Shown here one piece after another: positions 38,424 through 48,016 of a DNA stretch of 64,000 nucleotides (position 1 is its first letter; every line of letters starts with the position of its first letter). The notes under the pieces were generated by a model. That model made no database searches and had not been told where the DNA came from. It saw nothing but the letters and a program-made list of their open reading frames with translations. The stretch is taken from NCBI GenBank assembly GCA_031382085.1, contig JANMYM010000062.1:3309-67308 (forward strand), in the 5' to 3' direction. This DNA comes from UBA964 sp031382085. Lineage in GTDB: Bacteria; Pseudomonadota; Gammaproteobacteria; Steroidobacterales; Steroidobacteraceae. Made by a program: the position numbers and the translations under genes.

Positions 38424-39677
38424 TCAGACCGTGATGGTGCGGTGGTCGGGCGAATTGATCAACTCAGCACCCGACGCGGTGATCAACGACAGGTCTTCGA
38501 GGTGGGCCGTGCCGCCGGCGCCCTGATCAAATACCGGGCAGTCGACCGACAGGATCATGCCTTCTTCCAGCACCGGGTCTAACGGCTTGCCATCCGTCCC
38601 GCGGCGCGGATCGTCGCCGTGCCACAAACCGACACTGTGCGGAGTAAAACCCACCTGCACGTCAAAATTCTGCTTGCGCAGTGTCTCCTCGCCTAACGCC
38701 CGGATCGCGGAGTAGGCCATGCCCGGTCGGAGCGCCGCGCGAATTTCGTCCCAGCAGATGGCTATGGCGCGTGTCGCCATTTTCATCCGCGCCGTGGGCT
38801 CACCGACAAACACAGTGCGCGCAAAATCGCCGTGATAATTGTGCAGGCTCGACACGCAATCGATCAGGACCGACTGTCCGTCGCGCAGCGGCTCGTCATA
38901 GTCGTCGGAGGTCACGCCATCGACGACCATGAAGACCGGGCGCAAGCCGCGCGCCGCCGCCTCGGCATAGAATCGCGCGCGCAAGGCCCGGATGCTGCCC
39001 AGTTGCCGGGCCGCGCGTGCCGCCGCCAAAGCGGCATCGGCATTGGCCTGGGCCGTGAGGCGCATCAGTTGCAGCTCCGCGGGTGACTTGACGCGCCGGA
39101 TCCGGCGCAGTGTATCTTCGGCGTTGCGCACCCCGGCAATCGGCAATACAGCTAACAACGAAGCCTCGGCGACGTCGCCATCGACGCCGATCGTCCCGCC
39201 ACGAACCGCAAGCGATTGCAGCGCCTTGTGCAGGGCCACGACCGCGCCCGTGGAAAAAGGCTGGGTGGCTTCGGTAGCCGAGCGGCGGGCGCGCTCGCGC
39301 GGCAGCAGCGCCTGCTGGTCGACCACGCGAAACATGCGCGCGGGCGCGGCCGCGCCGTTCTGACCCTGGCCGGTAAACAAGAATGGCTGGACGGACTGCG
39401 GCAGCTGTTCCTCCGCCAGGCCGTAGTAGTAGGAGAACTGGCCCATGATCAGCGCCACCGGCGCCTTGGGGTCCGCGCTGAGGACGGCGTAGGCCGAGCC
39501 CGTTGCGCCCATGCGCTCGAGCAGCGGCCAGTGGTTGGTCAGATAGGAGATGTTGGCGGGACGTCCGACAACAACAGCCGACAATCCCTCGCGCCGCAAC
39601 ACCTCGGTGGCGCGGGCCCGATTCAGCAGCGGGTTGTCATGCAGAAAATCGAGATTGACCGGCTGTAGGTTTTTCAT
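38424..39677 (-). CDS. M24 family Xaa-Pro peptidase
   Basis: The protein of about 417 residues has a creatinase-like N-domain (NISYLTNHWPLLERMG) and a pita-bread metallopeptidase domain. Likely metal ligands are in LIDCVSSLHNYHGDFART (two Asp), VGFTPHSVGL (His), ILSVDCPVF and HLEDLSLI (Glu). A Xaa-Pro dipeptidase or aminopeptidase activity fits. ATG 39677 (MKNLQPVNLDFL) is preferred to codons further up. It is convergent with the bufferin operon, leaving 3 bases between stops. Confidence 0.88.
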   Translation of the reverse strand: MKNLQPVNLDFLHDNPLLNRARATEVLRREGLSAVVVGRPANISYLTNHWPLLERMGATGSAYAVLSADPKAPVALIMGQFSYYYGLAEEQLPQSVQPFLFTGQGQNGAAAPARMFRVVDQQALLPRERARRSATEATQPFSTGAVVALHKALQSLAVRGGTIGVDGDVAEASLLAVLPIAGVRNAEDTLRRIRRVKSPAELQLMRLTAQANADAALAAARAARQLGSIRALRARFYAEAAARGLRPVFMVVDGVTSDDYDEPLRDGQSVLIDCVSSLHNYHGDFARTVFVGEPTARMKMATRAIAICWDEIRAALRPGMAYSAIRALGEETLRKQNFDVQVGFTPHSVGLWHGDDPRRGTDGKPLDPVLEEGMILSVDCPVFDQGAGGTAHLEDLSLITASGAELINSPDHRTITV

Positions 39678-39729
39678 GACCGGCTTCTTACCACGGCGCA
39701 GCACACCGGGAAACAAAAACCTGCGAAGG

Positions 39730-42183
39730 TTACACGGCTGCGGACAACGGCCGGGCCTTGGCGATCACGTTGCCCTGCACAAAATCAACGCCCATGCGGC
39801 GCGCGAAATCGAGCGACGCATTGTCTTCAACGCCCTCGGCAATCACCCGGAAATTCAGCGTGCGCGCGAGCTTGATCATTGCCGCCACCAGCGCCTGGTT
39901 AACCGAATCGCGCGACAGGTTGCGGGTGAATGAATTGTCGATCTTGAGGTAATCCAGCGGCAGATTCTTGAGGTTCGAGAACGACCCAACGCCGGAACCA
40001 AAATCATCGAGTGCGAAGCGGCAGCCCATGCCATGCAGCACGCTGGCGAAGCGGCGTGCGTGCTCCAGATTCGCGATCGCTGCGGCCTCGGTCATTTCGA
40101 AGCATAGCTGCGATGGCGCGACGCCGGAACGATCGAGGCATTCGACGACGAATTCCAGGAAACTGACATCGCCAAGCGTCTGGCCGGATACGTTCAGCGA
40201 CACGCAACGCGAGCCCGGCACCGACAATGCGCCGTTGCCCAGCATCGTGATGGTCGACTTCACCACCCAGCGATCGATACTGGACATCAGCCGATAGCGC
40301 TCGGCAGCCGCCAGAAAATCGCGCGGCTGCCACAAGATGCCGTTCTCATCGCGCAGCCGCAGCAATACTTCCATCGCGGGACCGTCGGCGCTGGCCACGA
40401 CCGCCGGCACGATGGGTTGCTGGTACAACTCGAAGGTCTCATCGCGCAGCGCGGCCTGCAATTTCTGCAACCACTGGATGTCGCCGCTGCGACGCGCGAC
40501 CGCCTCCTCCTGGGCAGAGTAAATCGCGACGTTGCCCGAACCCTGACTCTTGGCCATGTAACAGGCGCTGTCCGCCGCAGCCAGCGACTCCTCGACGCTG
40601 CCGCTCTCGCGCCCCAGTTCGAGCAAACCGATGCTGGCGCCGATGTTGAAAACCTTTTCCTTCCAGATGAATCGATACTCGGCCACCGCACGGCATACGT
40701 CGTTGGCAATCTGGTGCGCCTTGTCAAGCGGGCAGCCTACTAACAGCAGGCCAAACTCGTCGCCGCCGAGGCGCGCAACCGTGTCGGAATCGCGCACCGC
40801 CTCGCGCAACAGCTTGGACACCTCGCGCAGCAGCGCATCGCCCGCCAGATGACCACTGGTGTCGTTGACCGCCTTGAAGCGATCCAGATCGATGTAGCAA
40901 AGGATATGCGTGCCATCGCCGCGCCTTGCTGTGGTCACGGCTTCATCGACGCGCCGTTCAAACTCGCGCCGGTTCACCAGGCCCGTCAACGCATCGTGGG
41001 TCGCCTGATAGGACATCTGACGGGCAATTCCGCGCAGCTCGGTCACATCATGCAGCAGCAGTACCGCGCCGATCGTCTTGCGCGCCGCGTTGCGCAGCGG
41101 TGCCGCCGATATTTCCACGGTGCGCTCGCTGCCGTCCTTGCGGGCCACGGTCACGGCGCGCCGCCCCAGCGTAACCGGTTGTCCGGAGGCAACGGCACGC
41201 ATGACCGGATCCAGCAGATTACGGCCCTCGTGATCGTCCACCAGACCTAACAACCGTTCGATACTGAGACCGACCGCCAGACTGGCCGACGAACCTAACA
41301 GGCGCTCGCCCGCCGGATTGACGTATTCGATCCTGCCGGCCGTGTCGGTGGTAACGATGGCCTCGGCGATCGATTCCAGCGTCAGACGGTCGGGGCTTTC
41401 AGCTTCGTCGTATGCCGGCGTCACCGCAACGGCGGCGGCTTCCTGTGCGCCGCTTGCCGCTTCCGCGGCAAGCTCCAGCTGTTCAGCATCCAGCAAGCGA
41501 TCCGCGTCGTAGAGTTCGGCAGGCACATGCGGCTCGACCACGGCGGGCGCATCAGCCGTAGCCTGCAGCGCCTGCCATTGCAGGGTCGGCACGATTTCGA
41601 CGCCAGTCAGCAACAGCGCGGTTCCGCCTTGCCAATCGATATGGCTCACATTCAGTTCGAGGCGGCTGAACTGGGCCTGGAAGCCGACGATCTCGATCTC
41701 GAAGCGCTCCGCGGCGCTTTCCGATCGCAGGTGCCGGCGCAGGTTGTCCTGCAGAAACTCCGCGAATTCGGGCGCTACCAGCTCATCCAGAGTGCGACCG
41801 TTCAGCTCGCCGCGATCCACACCGATCAGTGATGCGAACTGGCTGTTGGCAAACAGAATTGCCTCGCGATGCACAACCACGACTTCGTGCACGCGGTCCG
41901 CGAGCTCGCCAAACAACTCCTTGTGACTGAGTTGCTGAGGCGCGACAGAACCATGGCGACTCAGCAACTGGTTCACGTCTGTCTTGATGGACAGCACCGA
42001 TGGATCGGTGGTTTCGACCCAGACGCGACCTGATAGATCGCCACTGGCCTGAGCGACGATACGATGCAGTTGCTTTGTTAGCTCATCGACCGTCCGCAGC
42101 GCGCGGCGGTGTCGGCGGTTGCGGATCAGCAGCCAAACGGCAACGATTGCGAGCAGCAGACAGGTCAAGCCCAATGCGGTCAT
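39730..42183 (-). CDS. GGDEF-EAL cyclic-di-GMP protein with PAS domains
   Basis: The 817-residue protein starts with one membrane helix (GLTCLLLAIVAVWLLIRN). Two PAS-like regions follow (about 85-200 and 255-375; the second has DTAGRIEYVNPAGERLLG). The diguanylate cyclase domain has ARLGGDEFG near residue 475 and an intact inhibitory RxxD (RDSD) five residues before it. The C-terminal phosphodiesterase domain has EVL for EAL (near 605) and otherwise keeps FEMTEA, LDDFGSG, YLKID, AEGVED and VQGN. Both activities look possible. It is convergent in orientation with nothing essential; neighbours give no clue to the signal. Confidence 0.93.
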   Translation of the reverse strand: MTALGLTCLLLAIVAVWLLIRNRRHRRALRTVDELTKQLHRIVAQASGDLSGRVWVETTDPSVLSIKTDVNQLLSRHGSVAPQQLSHKELFGELADRVHEVVVVHREAILFANSQFASLIGVDRGELNGRTLDELVAPEFAEFLQDNLRRHLRSESAAERFEIEIVGFQAQFSRLELNVSHIDWQGGTALLLTGVEIVPTLQWQALQATADAPAVVEPHVPAELYDADRLLDAEQLELAAEAASGAQEAAAVAVTPAYDEAESPDRLTLESIAEAIVTTDTAGRIEYVNPAGERLLGSSASLAVGLSIERLLGLVDDHEGRNLLDPVMRAVASGQPVTLGRRAVTVARKDGSERTVEISAAPLRNAARKTIGAVLLLHDVTELRGIARQMSYQATHDALTGLVNRREFERRVDEAVTTARRGDGTHILCYIDLDRFKAVNDTSGHLAGDALLREVSKLLREAVRDSDTVARLGGDEFGLLLVGCPLDKAHQIANDVCRAVAEYRFIWKEKVFNIGASIGLLELGRESGSVEESLAAADSACYMAKSQGSGNVAIYSAQEEAVARRSGDIQWLQKLQAALRDETFELYQQPIVPAVVASADGPAMEVLLRLRDENGILWQPRDFLAAAERYRLMSSIDRWVVKSTITMLGNGALSVPGSRCVSLNVSGQTLGDVSFLEFVVECLDRSGVAPSQLCFEMTEAAAIANLEHARRFASVLHGMGCRFALDDFGSGVGSFSNLKNLPLDYLKIDNSFTRNLSRDSVNQALVAAMIKLARTLNFRVIAEGVEDNASLDFARRMGVDFVQGNVIAKARPLSAAV

Positions 42184-42372
42184 TTCGAGGCCTGGTTCCT
42201 GTTGTTGTTATGTGTCACGGCAGGCGCCGGGTCAGTGACGCAGCTTAGCGGAGGCGCGCCATGCCCATGCTCGCGATTGACCATATGACGAATTTGCCTT
42301 GTGGCAGCGGCCGAAACGCCTAAACTTGGCGCGCCTCAGTTGTGGCGGAAATAAGTTTAATCGGGAGCAGGC

Positions 42373-43026
42373 ATGAGTTGGCAACAGAGTGCGCGTGACC
42401 AGATGATCCAGCAACAGGTCCGGGCCTGGGACGTCCTGGATCCCGAGGTTCTCGCAGTCCTTGCCCAGGTGCCGCGCGAACGATTTGTGCCCGACTCTCA
42501 GGCTGCCCTGGCATTCGCGGATGTTGCGCTGCCGTTGCCCGACGGCCAGCACATGCTTACGCCCAAACTGGTGGGGCGCATTCTGCAGGCGTTGTCGTTG
42601 AGCAACCGTGACCGCGTGCTTGAAGTTGGCACCGGGTCCGGTTTCATGACCGCCTGCCTGGCGCGCATGGCGGGACCGGTACGCAGCCTGGAAATAAGCC
42701 CGGTGTTAGCCGAGCGCGCACGCCTCGTCCTCGCCGGCCTGCGCACCGGGCCGCTCGAAGTAGTCACCGCCGACGCGTTTGCGCCCGACAGTCTGCGCGG
42801 CGACTGGGATGTCGTCGCGCTTACCGGGTCGCTGCCCCGCTACGACACACGTTTTGAACGTTTGTTAGCTCCGGGCGGCCGGTTGTTCGCGGTCGTCGGC
42901 ACGGCGCCGTTGATGACGGCGCGCCTGATCACGCGCAGTGCCGAATCGTTTGCGCGCGAGGATTTGTTCGAGACCGACATTGATCCGCTCAGCCACGCGC
43001 CCGACGCCGATAAATTCCGCTTCTGA
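42373..43026 (+). CDS. Protein-L-isoaspartate O-methyltransferase-like protein
   Basis: The 217-residue protein resembles PCMT: QMIQQQVRAWDVLDPEVL, VPRERFVPD, MLTPKLVGRILQAL and the SAM motif VLEVGTGSGFMTACLA. In gammaproteobacteria this PCMT-like gene often precedes tolC, as here; whether it repairs isoaspartate is uncertain because the canonical PCMT substrate loop was not recognised. GGGAGCAGG gives a good RBS before ATG 42373. Confidence 0.85.
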   Translation: MSWQQSARDQMIQQQVRAWDVLDPEVLAVLAQVPRERFVPDSQAALAFADVALPLPDGQHMLTPKLVGRILQALSLSNRDRVLEVGTGSGFMTACLARMAGPVRSLEISPVLAERARLVLAGLRTGPLEVVTADAFAPDSLRGDWDVVALTGSLPRYDTRFERLLAPGGRLFAVVGTAPLMTARLITRSAESFAREDLFETDIDPLSHAPDADKFRF

Positions 43027-43173
43027 TCCTAGCCCCTGGCCGATCGATGCAAGTGGCTGGTTTTCTGGCACGAACAGGTAAACTCCAGTAATGCGGGCTA
43101 CTGAGCTGGCTTGGCAACGATGGCCGGCCTGTGATATGGTGATATACAACACTAGGTGAGGCAGGATTTTAGT

Positions 43174-44508
43174 ATGAAGCACTGGATGGCTTTTGCGGTC
43201 GGAGCCCTTGTTTTCTTGTCAGCCGCGCAGGCGGATGACCTGATGTCCGTATACCAGCGCGCACTCGGTTCGGACCCGCAAATTCGCGAGGCGGATGCCA
43301 ACCGGTTGGCGGCGCGCGAGGCCAAGCCGCAGGCCGTCGCGGAAGTTCTTCCGAATATCACCGGCTTCGGTCAGTACTCCAAAGTGGACCGCGGTGGCAC
43401 CACTTTGCTGGGTCAGAACAACGTCAACTCGTCAACCGACACGCGCGACAAACTCTACTCGCTGACCTTGCGCCAGACAATTTTCTCCTGGAGCGACTGG
43501 GTGGGCCTGCATCGGGCCAACAAGCAGGTCGCACAGGCCGAGGCCGATTACCAGGCCGCACAGCAGGAACTCGTGTCGCGCGTCGCCGAACGCTATTTCG
43601 ACGTCCTCGCTGCGCAGGACACGGTCGATGCGCAGGCCGCGGCGTTGCAGGCCATTGCGCGGCAACTCGAGCAGGCTGAAAAGCGCTTTGAAGTCGGCCT
43701 GATTGCCATCACCGATGTCCAGGAAGCCAAGGCCGCGCGCGACAACTCGGCTGCCGGAGTGATCGCCGCCAAGCGCGCGCTCGCGAGCGCCGAGGAGCGT
43801 ATGCGCGAAGTCGTCGGCGAGAAGCCCGAGAACCTGGCGAAACCCAGTGGCGCAATGCCGCTGCAGGCGCCTGACCCCGCCGACGAGGCCAGGTGGGTGG
43901 AAACGTCGATGAACCAGAACCTGGCGCTGGCATCAAGCCGCCTGGCCGCAGATATTGCACGCGACGGCGTGCGCACTGCATTCGGCTCACACCTGCCCAA
44001 TCTCGACCTGGTCGCGCAGCGTGGCAAGTTCAATTCCAACGGCACGCCTAACGTCAACACCGACAGCACGACCACGCAGTACCAGCTGCAGCTGAACGTG
44101 CCGGTGTTCGCCGGCGGCGGCACGCAGTCCAAGGTGCGCCAGAGCGAATACCAATGGCAGGCCGCGAAACAACGCCTGGTGCGCGTATCGCGCCAGACCG
44201 AGCTCGCGGCGCGCGATGCGTATCTCGGTGTCATCAGCGAGATTTCACGTGTAAACGCTTTGCGGCAGGCGTTGGAATCCAGCCAGACAGCGCTCAAGGC
44301 CACGGAAGCGGGCTACGAAGTCGGTACTCGCACCGCGGTCGATGTGCTGGATGCGCGCAAGAACCTGGTACAGGCGCAAACCAATTATTCCCGCAGCCGT
44401 TATGACTATATTTTGAACGTCATCAAGTTGCACGCGGCCGCCGGCGATCTCGGCCGCCAGAATCTGCAGGAGATCAACGGCTGGCTGGAGGCAAGCCCGC
44501 CGAAGTAA
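43174..44508 (+). CDS. tolC: TolC family outer membrane channel protein
   Basis: TolC forms the outer-membrane channel of tripartite efflux pumps and type I secretion. The 444 residues have a signal peptide (MKHWMAFAVGALVFLSAAQA), then repeated coiled-coil/beta halves: ADDLMSVYQRALGSDPQI, YFDVLAAQDTVDAQ, FEVGLIAITDVQEAKA, and in the second half YEVGTRTAVDVLDARK. Internal duplication is typical. The start at 43174 is preferred to 43156 because the signal peptide then begins at Met. Its end overlaps the convergent waaA by 35 bases. Confidence 0.93.
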   Translation: MKHWMAFAVGALVFLSAAQADDLMSVYQRALGSDPQIREADANRLAAREAKPQAVAEVLPNITGFGQYSKVDRGGTTLLGQNNVNSSTDTRDKLYSLTLRQTIFSWSDWVGLHRANKQVAQAEADYQAAQQELVSRVAERYFDVLAAQDTVDAQAAALQAIARQLEQAEKRFEVGLIAITDVQEAKAARDNSAAGVIAAKRALASAEERMREVVGEKPENLAKPSGAMPLQAPDPADEARWVETSMNQNLALASSRLAADIARDGVRTAFGSHLPNLDLVAQRGKFNSNGTPNVNTDSTTTQYQLQLNVPVFAGGGTQSKVRQSEYQWQAAKQRLVRVSRQTELAARDAYLGVISEISRVNALRQALESSQTALKATEAGYEVGTRTAVDVLDARKNLVQAQTNYSRSRYDYILNVIKLHAAAGDLGRQNLQEINGWLEASPPK

Positions 44509-45763
44509 TCACCGGCGCCAGCAGCGCGAGTAGTCGCGCCAGCGCGCCACGATTGTTCTCGATGAATGCCTGGCCGCGCTGCCCGAGGTCGCAGCGCTGC
44601 TTTTCGTCCGTCAGCAGGCGCACCAGCTCGTTGCGCAGTTCCTCGGCATCATGCACGACCCTGGCGGCGTCACTCGCGATCATCTGCCCGGCAATATCCT
44701 CGGCATTGTAGTTGTTAGGTCCGGTGAGCACCGGAACACCCAGCGCGGCAGGCTCGAGCAGATTGTGGCCGCCGATCGGCACCAGGCTGCCACCGACAAA
44801 GGCCACATCGGCGGCGCCATAAAAAGCCTGCAGTTCGCCGAGCGTGTCGACCAGCAGAACCTCGGTATCCGCCGCGACCGGCGCACCGGACGAGCGGGTC
44901 GCATAGCGCACCTGCTCGCGTTGCAACCAGGCCGCGACATCCGCAAATCGATTCGGGTGCCTGGGCACCAGGATGAGCAGCGCATCGGTCACGATGGCGC
45001 GCAGTTTGCGCTGCGCAGTCAAGAGAATTTGCTCCTCGCCGGCATGGGTACTGCCGGCAATCCAGGCAGGCCGCGTACCCACATAACGCTCGCGCAGCAG
45101 CCGCGCGTCCGCCCGGGTGGCTTCGGATATCGACAAATCAAACTTGATATTGCCCGTCACGTGAGTGCGACTGGTGTTAGCTCCGATGGACTTGAAACGC
45201 TCGGCGTCCTGGGAGCTCTGCGCCGCAATGACGATGCCATGCGACAGGGTTTCGCGAAACAGGCCGGCCAGCACCCGATAGCGGCCGACCGACTTCGGCG
45301 AAATGCGCGCGCTGGCCAGCACTAGTGGCACTTTGCGCCGGCCGCATTCGTGATAGAGGTTCGGCCACAACTCGGTTTCCAGAATGATGGCAACGCGCGG
45401 ATTGATGGCGCGAAAGAAGCGCCGTACCGGTCCCAGCAGATCATATGGCACGAAGCGCACATCGACAGTCGTTCCAAACAGCCGGCGCGCGTGTTCCGCA
45501 CCGGTGGGTGTTACCGTCGTCAGCACCAGCGGAATCGCCGGGTACATGCTCACCAGCTCGCGAATCAGTACCGACGCCGCCTGCACCTCGCCCACGGAGA
45601 CCGCGTGCACCCAGATTGACGGACCGTTCGCGACCGGCTTGCCGAAACCAAACCTTTGCCGCATACCGTGCCAGTAGCTGTGATCACGAACGCCGCGCCA
45701 TAACATCGCGAGCACCATGAGAGGCGCGAGCAGGTAACTCAGAAAAATATAAAAAATTCGCAT
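44474..45763 (-). CDS. waaA: 3-deoxy-D-manno-octulosonic acid transferase
   Basis: WaaA (KdtA) adds Kdo to lipid IV(A). The 429 residues begin with a membrane anchor (MRIFYIFLSYLLAPLMVLAM), then the N-terminal glycosyltransferase fold (WVHAVSVGEVQAA, LETELWPNL) and a C-terminal nucleotide-sugar domain (FVGGSLVPIGGHNLLEPA). It begins one base after the end of kdkA, with the same orientation. Presence of a Kdo kinase next door implies that the organism uses a single phosphorylated Kdo in its inner core. Confidence 0.95.
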   Translation of the reverse strand: MRIFYIFLSYLLAPLMVLAMLWRGVRDHSYWHGMRQRFGFGKPVANGPSIWVHAVSVGEVQAASVLIRELVSMYPAIPLVLTTVTPTGAEHARRLFGTTVDVRFVPYDLLGPVRRFFRAINPRVAIILETELWPNLYHECGRRKVPLVLASARISPKSVGRYRVLAGLFRETLSHGIVIAAQSSQDAERFKSIGANTSRTHVTGNIKFDLSISEATRADARLLRERYVGTRPAWIAGSTHAGEEQILLTAQRKLRAIVTDALLILVPRHPNRFADVAAWLQREQVRYATRSSGAPVAADTEVLLVDTLGELQAFYGAADVAFVGGSLVPIGGHNLLEPAALGVPVLTGPNNYNAEDIAGQMIASDAARVVHDAEELRNELVRLLTDEKQRCDLGQRGQAFIENNRGALARLLALLAPVITSAGLPPASR

Positions 45764-45764
45764 G

Positions 45765-46454
45765 TCAGGCCGGCGCCGCGGTCCGGTAACCTGCTAACAA
45801 AGAATGCCAGTCGGTTGCCGAAAAACGGCCGGGTGGCAGGACGTCGGTAACTTTGTCGATCGAGCGTCGCAGACGCACCAGGTTCGAGTCGCACCAGATA
45901 CCGCGCTGATGATGCAGATGGCCCCGATCAAAGTCGATCAGATAGGCCTTGCCGTCGTCGCGTAGCAGAATGTTGTGGGCATTGAGATCCGCGTGAAATG
46001 CCAGAGCATCGTGAAAGCGCCGGATGCAACGGCCGACAGCGACCCACAACGGCAGCGACACCGACCCCACAGCTAACAATTGCGCCAGCGACTGAGTGCC
46101 GGCGATGCGCCTGGTCAGCAGGTCGCAGCTATACCAGCTGCCATGCCGGCAGTAGCGGGCGGCGACCGGCTCGGGCACCGGCAGGCCACGGCCGTGCAGC
46201 AGATGCAGCAACGACCACTCGCGAAACGCACGGGTACTGTCCGCGCCCGAAAACCAGTAGCGATCGCGGATCAGTCTGGCAACCAGGCCGCCGCGGCGGT
46301 AATGCCGCAAGACCAGCTCGTCCGTCCCTGCCAGCACGAAAAAGGTCGTGCCGCGGCCCTGCGCCTGACCCTGCACGGCGCCACGGTTGTGCCACCATGC
46401 CGGATCAAACCAATCAGCAGTCAAATTGCCGCCCCAGGCAGCCTCGTATAGCAT
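45765..46454 (-). CDS. kdkA: 3-deoxy-D-manno-octulosonic acid kinase
   Basis: KdkA phosphorylates Kdo at O-4 in LPS. The 229-residue kinase has VLRHYRRGGLVARLI, FREWSLLHLLHGRGLPVPEP, the catalytic loop FHADLNAHNILL and the metal loop LIDFDRGHL (DFD). All are typical of the RIO-like sugar kinases WaaP/KdkA. ATG 46454 (MLYEAAWGG) is chosen; the in-frame codon at 46529 would abut the divergent glycosyltransferase start. It is one gene upstream of waaA. Confidence 0.92.
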   Translation of the reverse strand: MLYEAAWGGNLTADWFDPAWWHNRGAVQGQAQGRGTTFFVLAGTDELVLRHYRRGGLVARLIRDRYWFSGADSTRAFREWSLLHLLHGRGLPVPEPVAARYCRHGSWYSCDLLTRRIAGTQSLAQLLAVGSVSLPLWVAVGRCIRRFHDALAFHADLNAHNILLRDDGKAYLIDFDRGHLHHQRGIWCDSNLVRLRRSIDKVTDVLPPGRFSATDWHSLLAGYRTAAPA

Positions 46455-46531
46455 GGCGCCGCCTTCGATGGCCGCTCGTTGAGCTGCTGGTCCTGCTGCA
46501 ATTGGATGGCGCAAACGACCCTCTAACAAAA

Positions 46532-47611
46532 ATGCTGTTACCGCTTACCGAGCCGCCGCGCAGCGTCTGCCTGCTGCGCCTTTCCGCCATCGGCGATACC
46601 TGCCATGTGGTGCCGCTGCTGCGTGCGCTGCAGGGCGCCTGGCCCGCTTGCCGCTTTACCTGGGTGATCGGTCGCACTGAAGGACGTCTGATGCGCCTGC
46701 TTCCCGATGTGGAGTTTATCACCGTCGACAAGCGCACTGGCTGGCGTTCCGTGACCGCCTTGCGACGCGCCTGCGCGCAGCGTGAATTCGACGTTTTGCT
46801 GCATCTGCAGCTGGCATTGCGCGCCAGTCTGTACGCGACGCAGATTCCGGCACGCATCAAGCTTGGTTTTGATCGTGCCCGGGCCCGTGAGGGTCAATGG
46901 CTTTTCAGCAACGCGCAAATCGCGCCCGGGGCGCGGCAGCATGTACTGGACAGCTTCCTGGGTTTCGCGCGGGCGTTAGGTGTCGCGCCCGGCACGCCGT
47001 GCTGGAACCTGGCGTTGCCTGCGGACGCGCTGGCGTATGCCAGCCGGATCATGCCCGATCTTGCGACTGAACAACGGACACTGGTCATCAGCGCGTGCTC
47101 GAGCCATGCCAGCCGCAACTGGCGCGCTGAGCGCTACGCCGCGGTTGCCCGGCACGCGATTCGCCGCCATGGCATGCAGGTGTTGCTAACAGGCGGGCCC
47201 GCCCCGGTCGACCGGCAGATGGCCGATGCGATTGTCGCGGCGTCCCGGGATGCGCTGCTGGATACCGTCGGCAAGGACAGTCTGCCGCAACTGCTGGCCG
47301 TGTTGTCACGCGCACGCGTACTGCTGACTCCCGACTCGGGTCCCGCTCACATGGCCAGCATGGTCGGAACACCGGTCATCGGCCTGTATGCTGCGACCAA
47401 TCCGCAGCGCAGCGGTCCGTACAACTCGCGGCCCTGGTGCGTCAACGCCTACGAACGCGCGGCGCGTCGCTTCCTCGGTCGAACTGCCGCAGAGCTGCCG
47501 TGGACCGCCAAGATCGAAGCACCAGGAGTCATGGATATTATTGAAGTCGATGAAGTCTGCGCCAAGCTGGATCAGCTGCTGGTGGTCTCGCCGCTGCGCA
47601 CACCCTGCTAA
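46532..47611 (+). CDS. Glycosyltransferase family 9 (heptosyltransferase-like)
   Basis: The 359-residue product starts MLLPLTEPPRSVCLLRLSAI and continues GDTCHVVPLLRALQ, the GT9 N-terminus. The C-terminal domain shows SNWRAERYAAVA-type features (ASRNWRAERYAA), VLLTGGPAPVD and LTPDSGPAHMASMVGTPVIG, the ADP-heptose binding signature. The likely role is inner-core LPS heptose transfer or a related step. ATG 46532 is chosen because the frame upstream (to 45998) lies across the opposing kdkA gene and has no GT9-like sequence. Confidence 0.9.
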   Translation: MLLPLTEPPRSVCLLRLSAIGDTCHVVPLLRALQGAWPACRFTWVIGRTEGRLMRLLPDVEFITVDKRTGWRSVTALRRACAQREFDVLLHLQLALRASLYATQIPARIKLGFDRARAREGQWLFSNAQIAPGARQHVLDSFLGFARALGVAPGTPCWNLALPADALAYASRIMPDLATEQRTLVISACSSHASRNWRAERYAAVARHAIRRHGMQVLLTGGPAPVDRQMADAIVAASRDALLDTVGKDSLPQLLAVLSRARVLLTPDSGPAHMASMVGTPVIGLYAATNPQRSGPYNSRPWCVNAYERAARRFLGRTAAELPWTAKIEAPGVMDIIEVDEVCAKLDQLLVVSPLRTPC

Positions 47612-47620
47612 CATGCCCGC

Positions 47621-48016
47621 ATGAAAGACATTCTGGTTCCCATTTCACCGGGCGAACTGCTCGACAAGATCACGATCCTGCGCATCAAGGCGGCGCGCAT
47701 CAAGGACAGCGTAAAGCTCGGCAATGTGCAGGACGAACTGCAATGGCTGGAGCGCGTGTGGCGCGACAGCGGCGCCGGCATGACCCTGGTCGCCGCCGAT
47801 GAAGCGGAATTGCAACGAGTCAATAGCGCATTGTGGGACATTGAGGACCAAATCCGCGACAAGGAACGCGCCGGCGCCTTTGATGCCGAGTTCATCGAAC
47901 TGGCGCGCGCGGTTTATATCAACAACGATGTGCGCGCCGCCGCGAAAAAACGCATTAACACCGCATTAGGCTCGCGGATCGTCGAAGAAAAATCCTACGC
48001 AGACTACAAGCGTTAG
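47621..48016 (+). CDS. DUF6165 family protein
   Basis: The 131-residue protein starts MKDILVPISPGELLDKITIL and has a long amphipathic helical region (RIKAARIKDSVKLGNVQDEL) and FIELARAVYINNDVRAAAKKR. This matches the DUF6165 proteins that are commonly next to LPS heptosyltransferase genes. Function is unknown; an accessory role in LPS core assembly is inferred from position, nine bases after the GT9 gene. Its stop overlaps the next, convergent gene's end. Confidence 0.8.
   Translation: MKDILVPISPGELLDKITILRIKAARIKDSVKLGNVQDELQWLERVWRDSGAGMTLVAADEAELQRVNSALWDIEDQIRDKERAGAFDAEFIELARAVYINNDVRAAAKKRINTALGSRIVEEKSYADYKR

Noticed and set aside
45998..46531. N-terminal extension of the family 9 glycosyltransferase frame
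   Set aside because: It crosses the opposing kdkA gene and has no GT9-like sequence; the GT9 N-terminus begins at ATG 46532.
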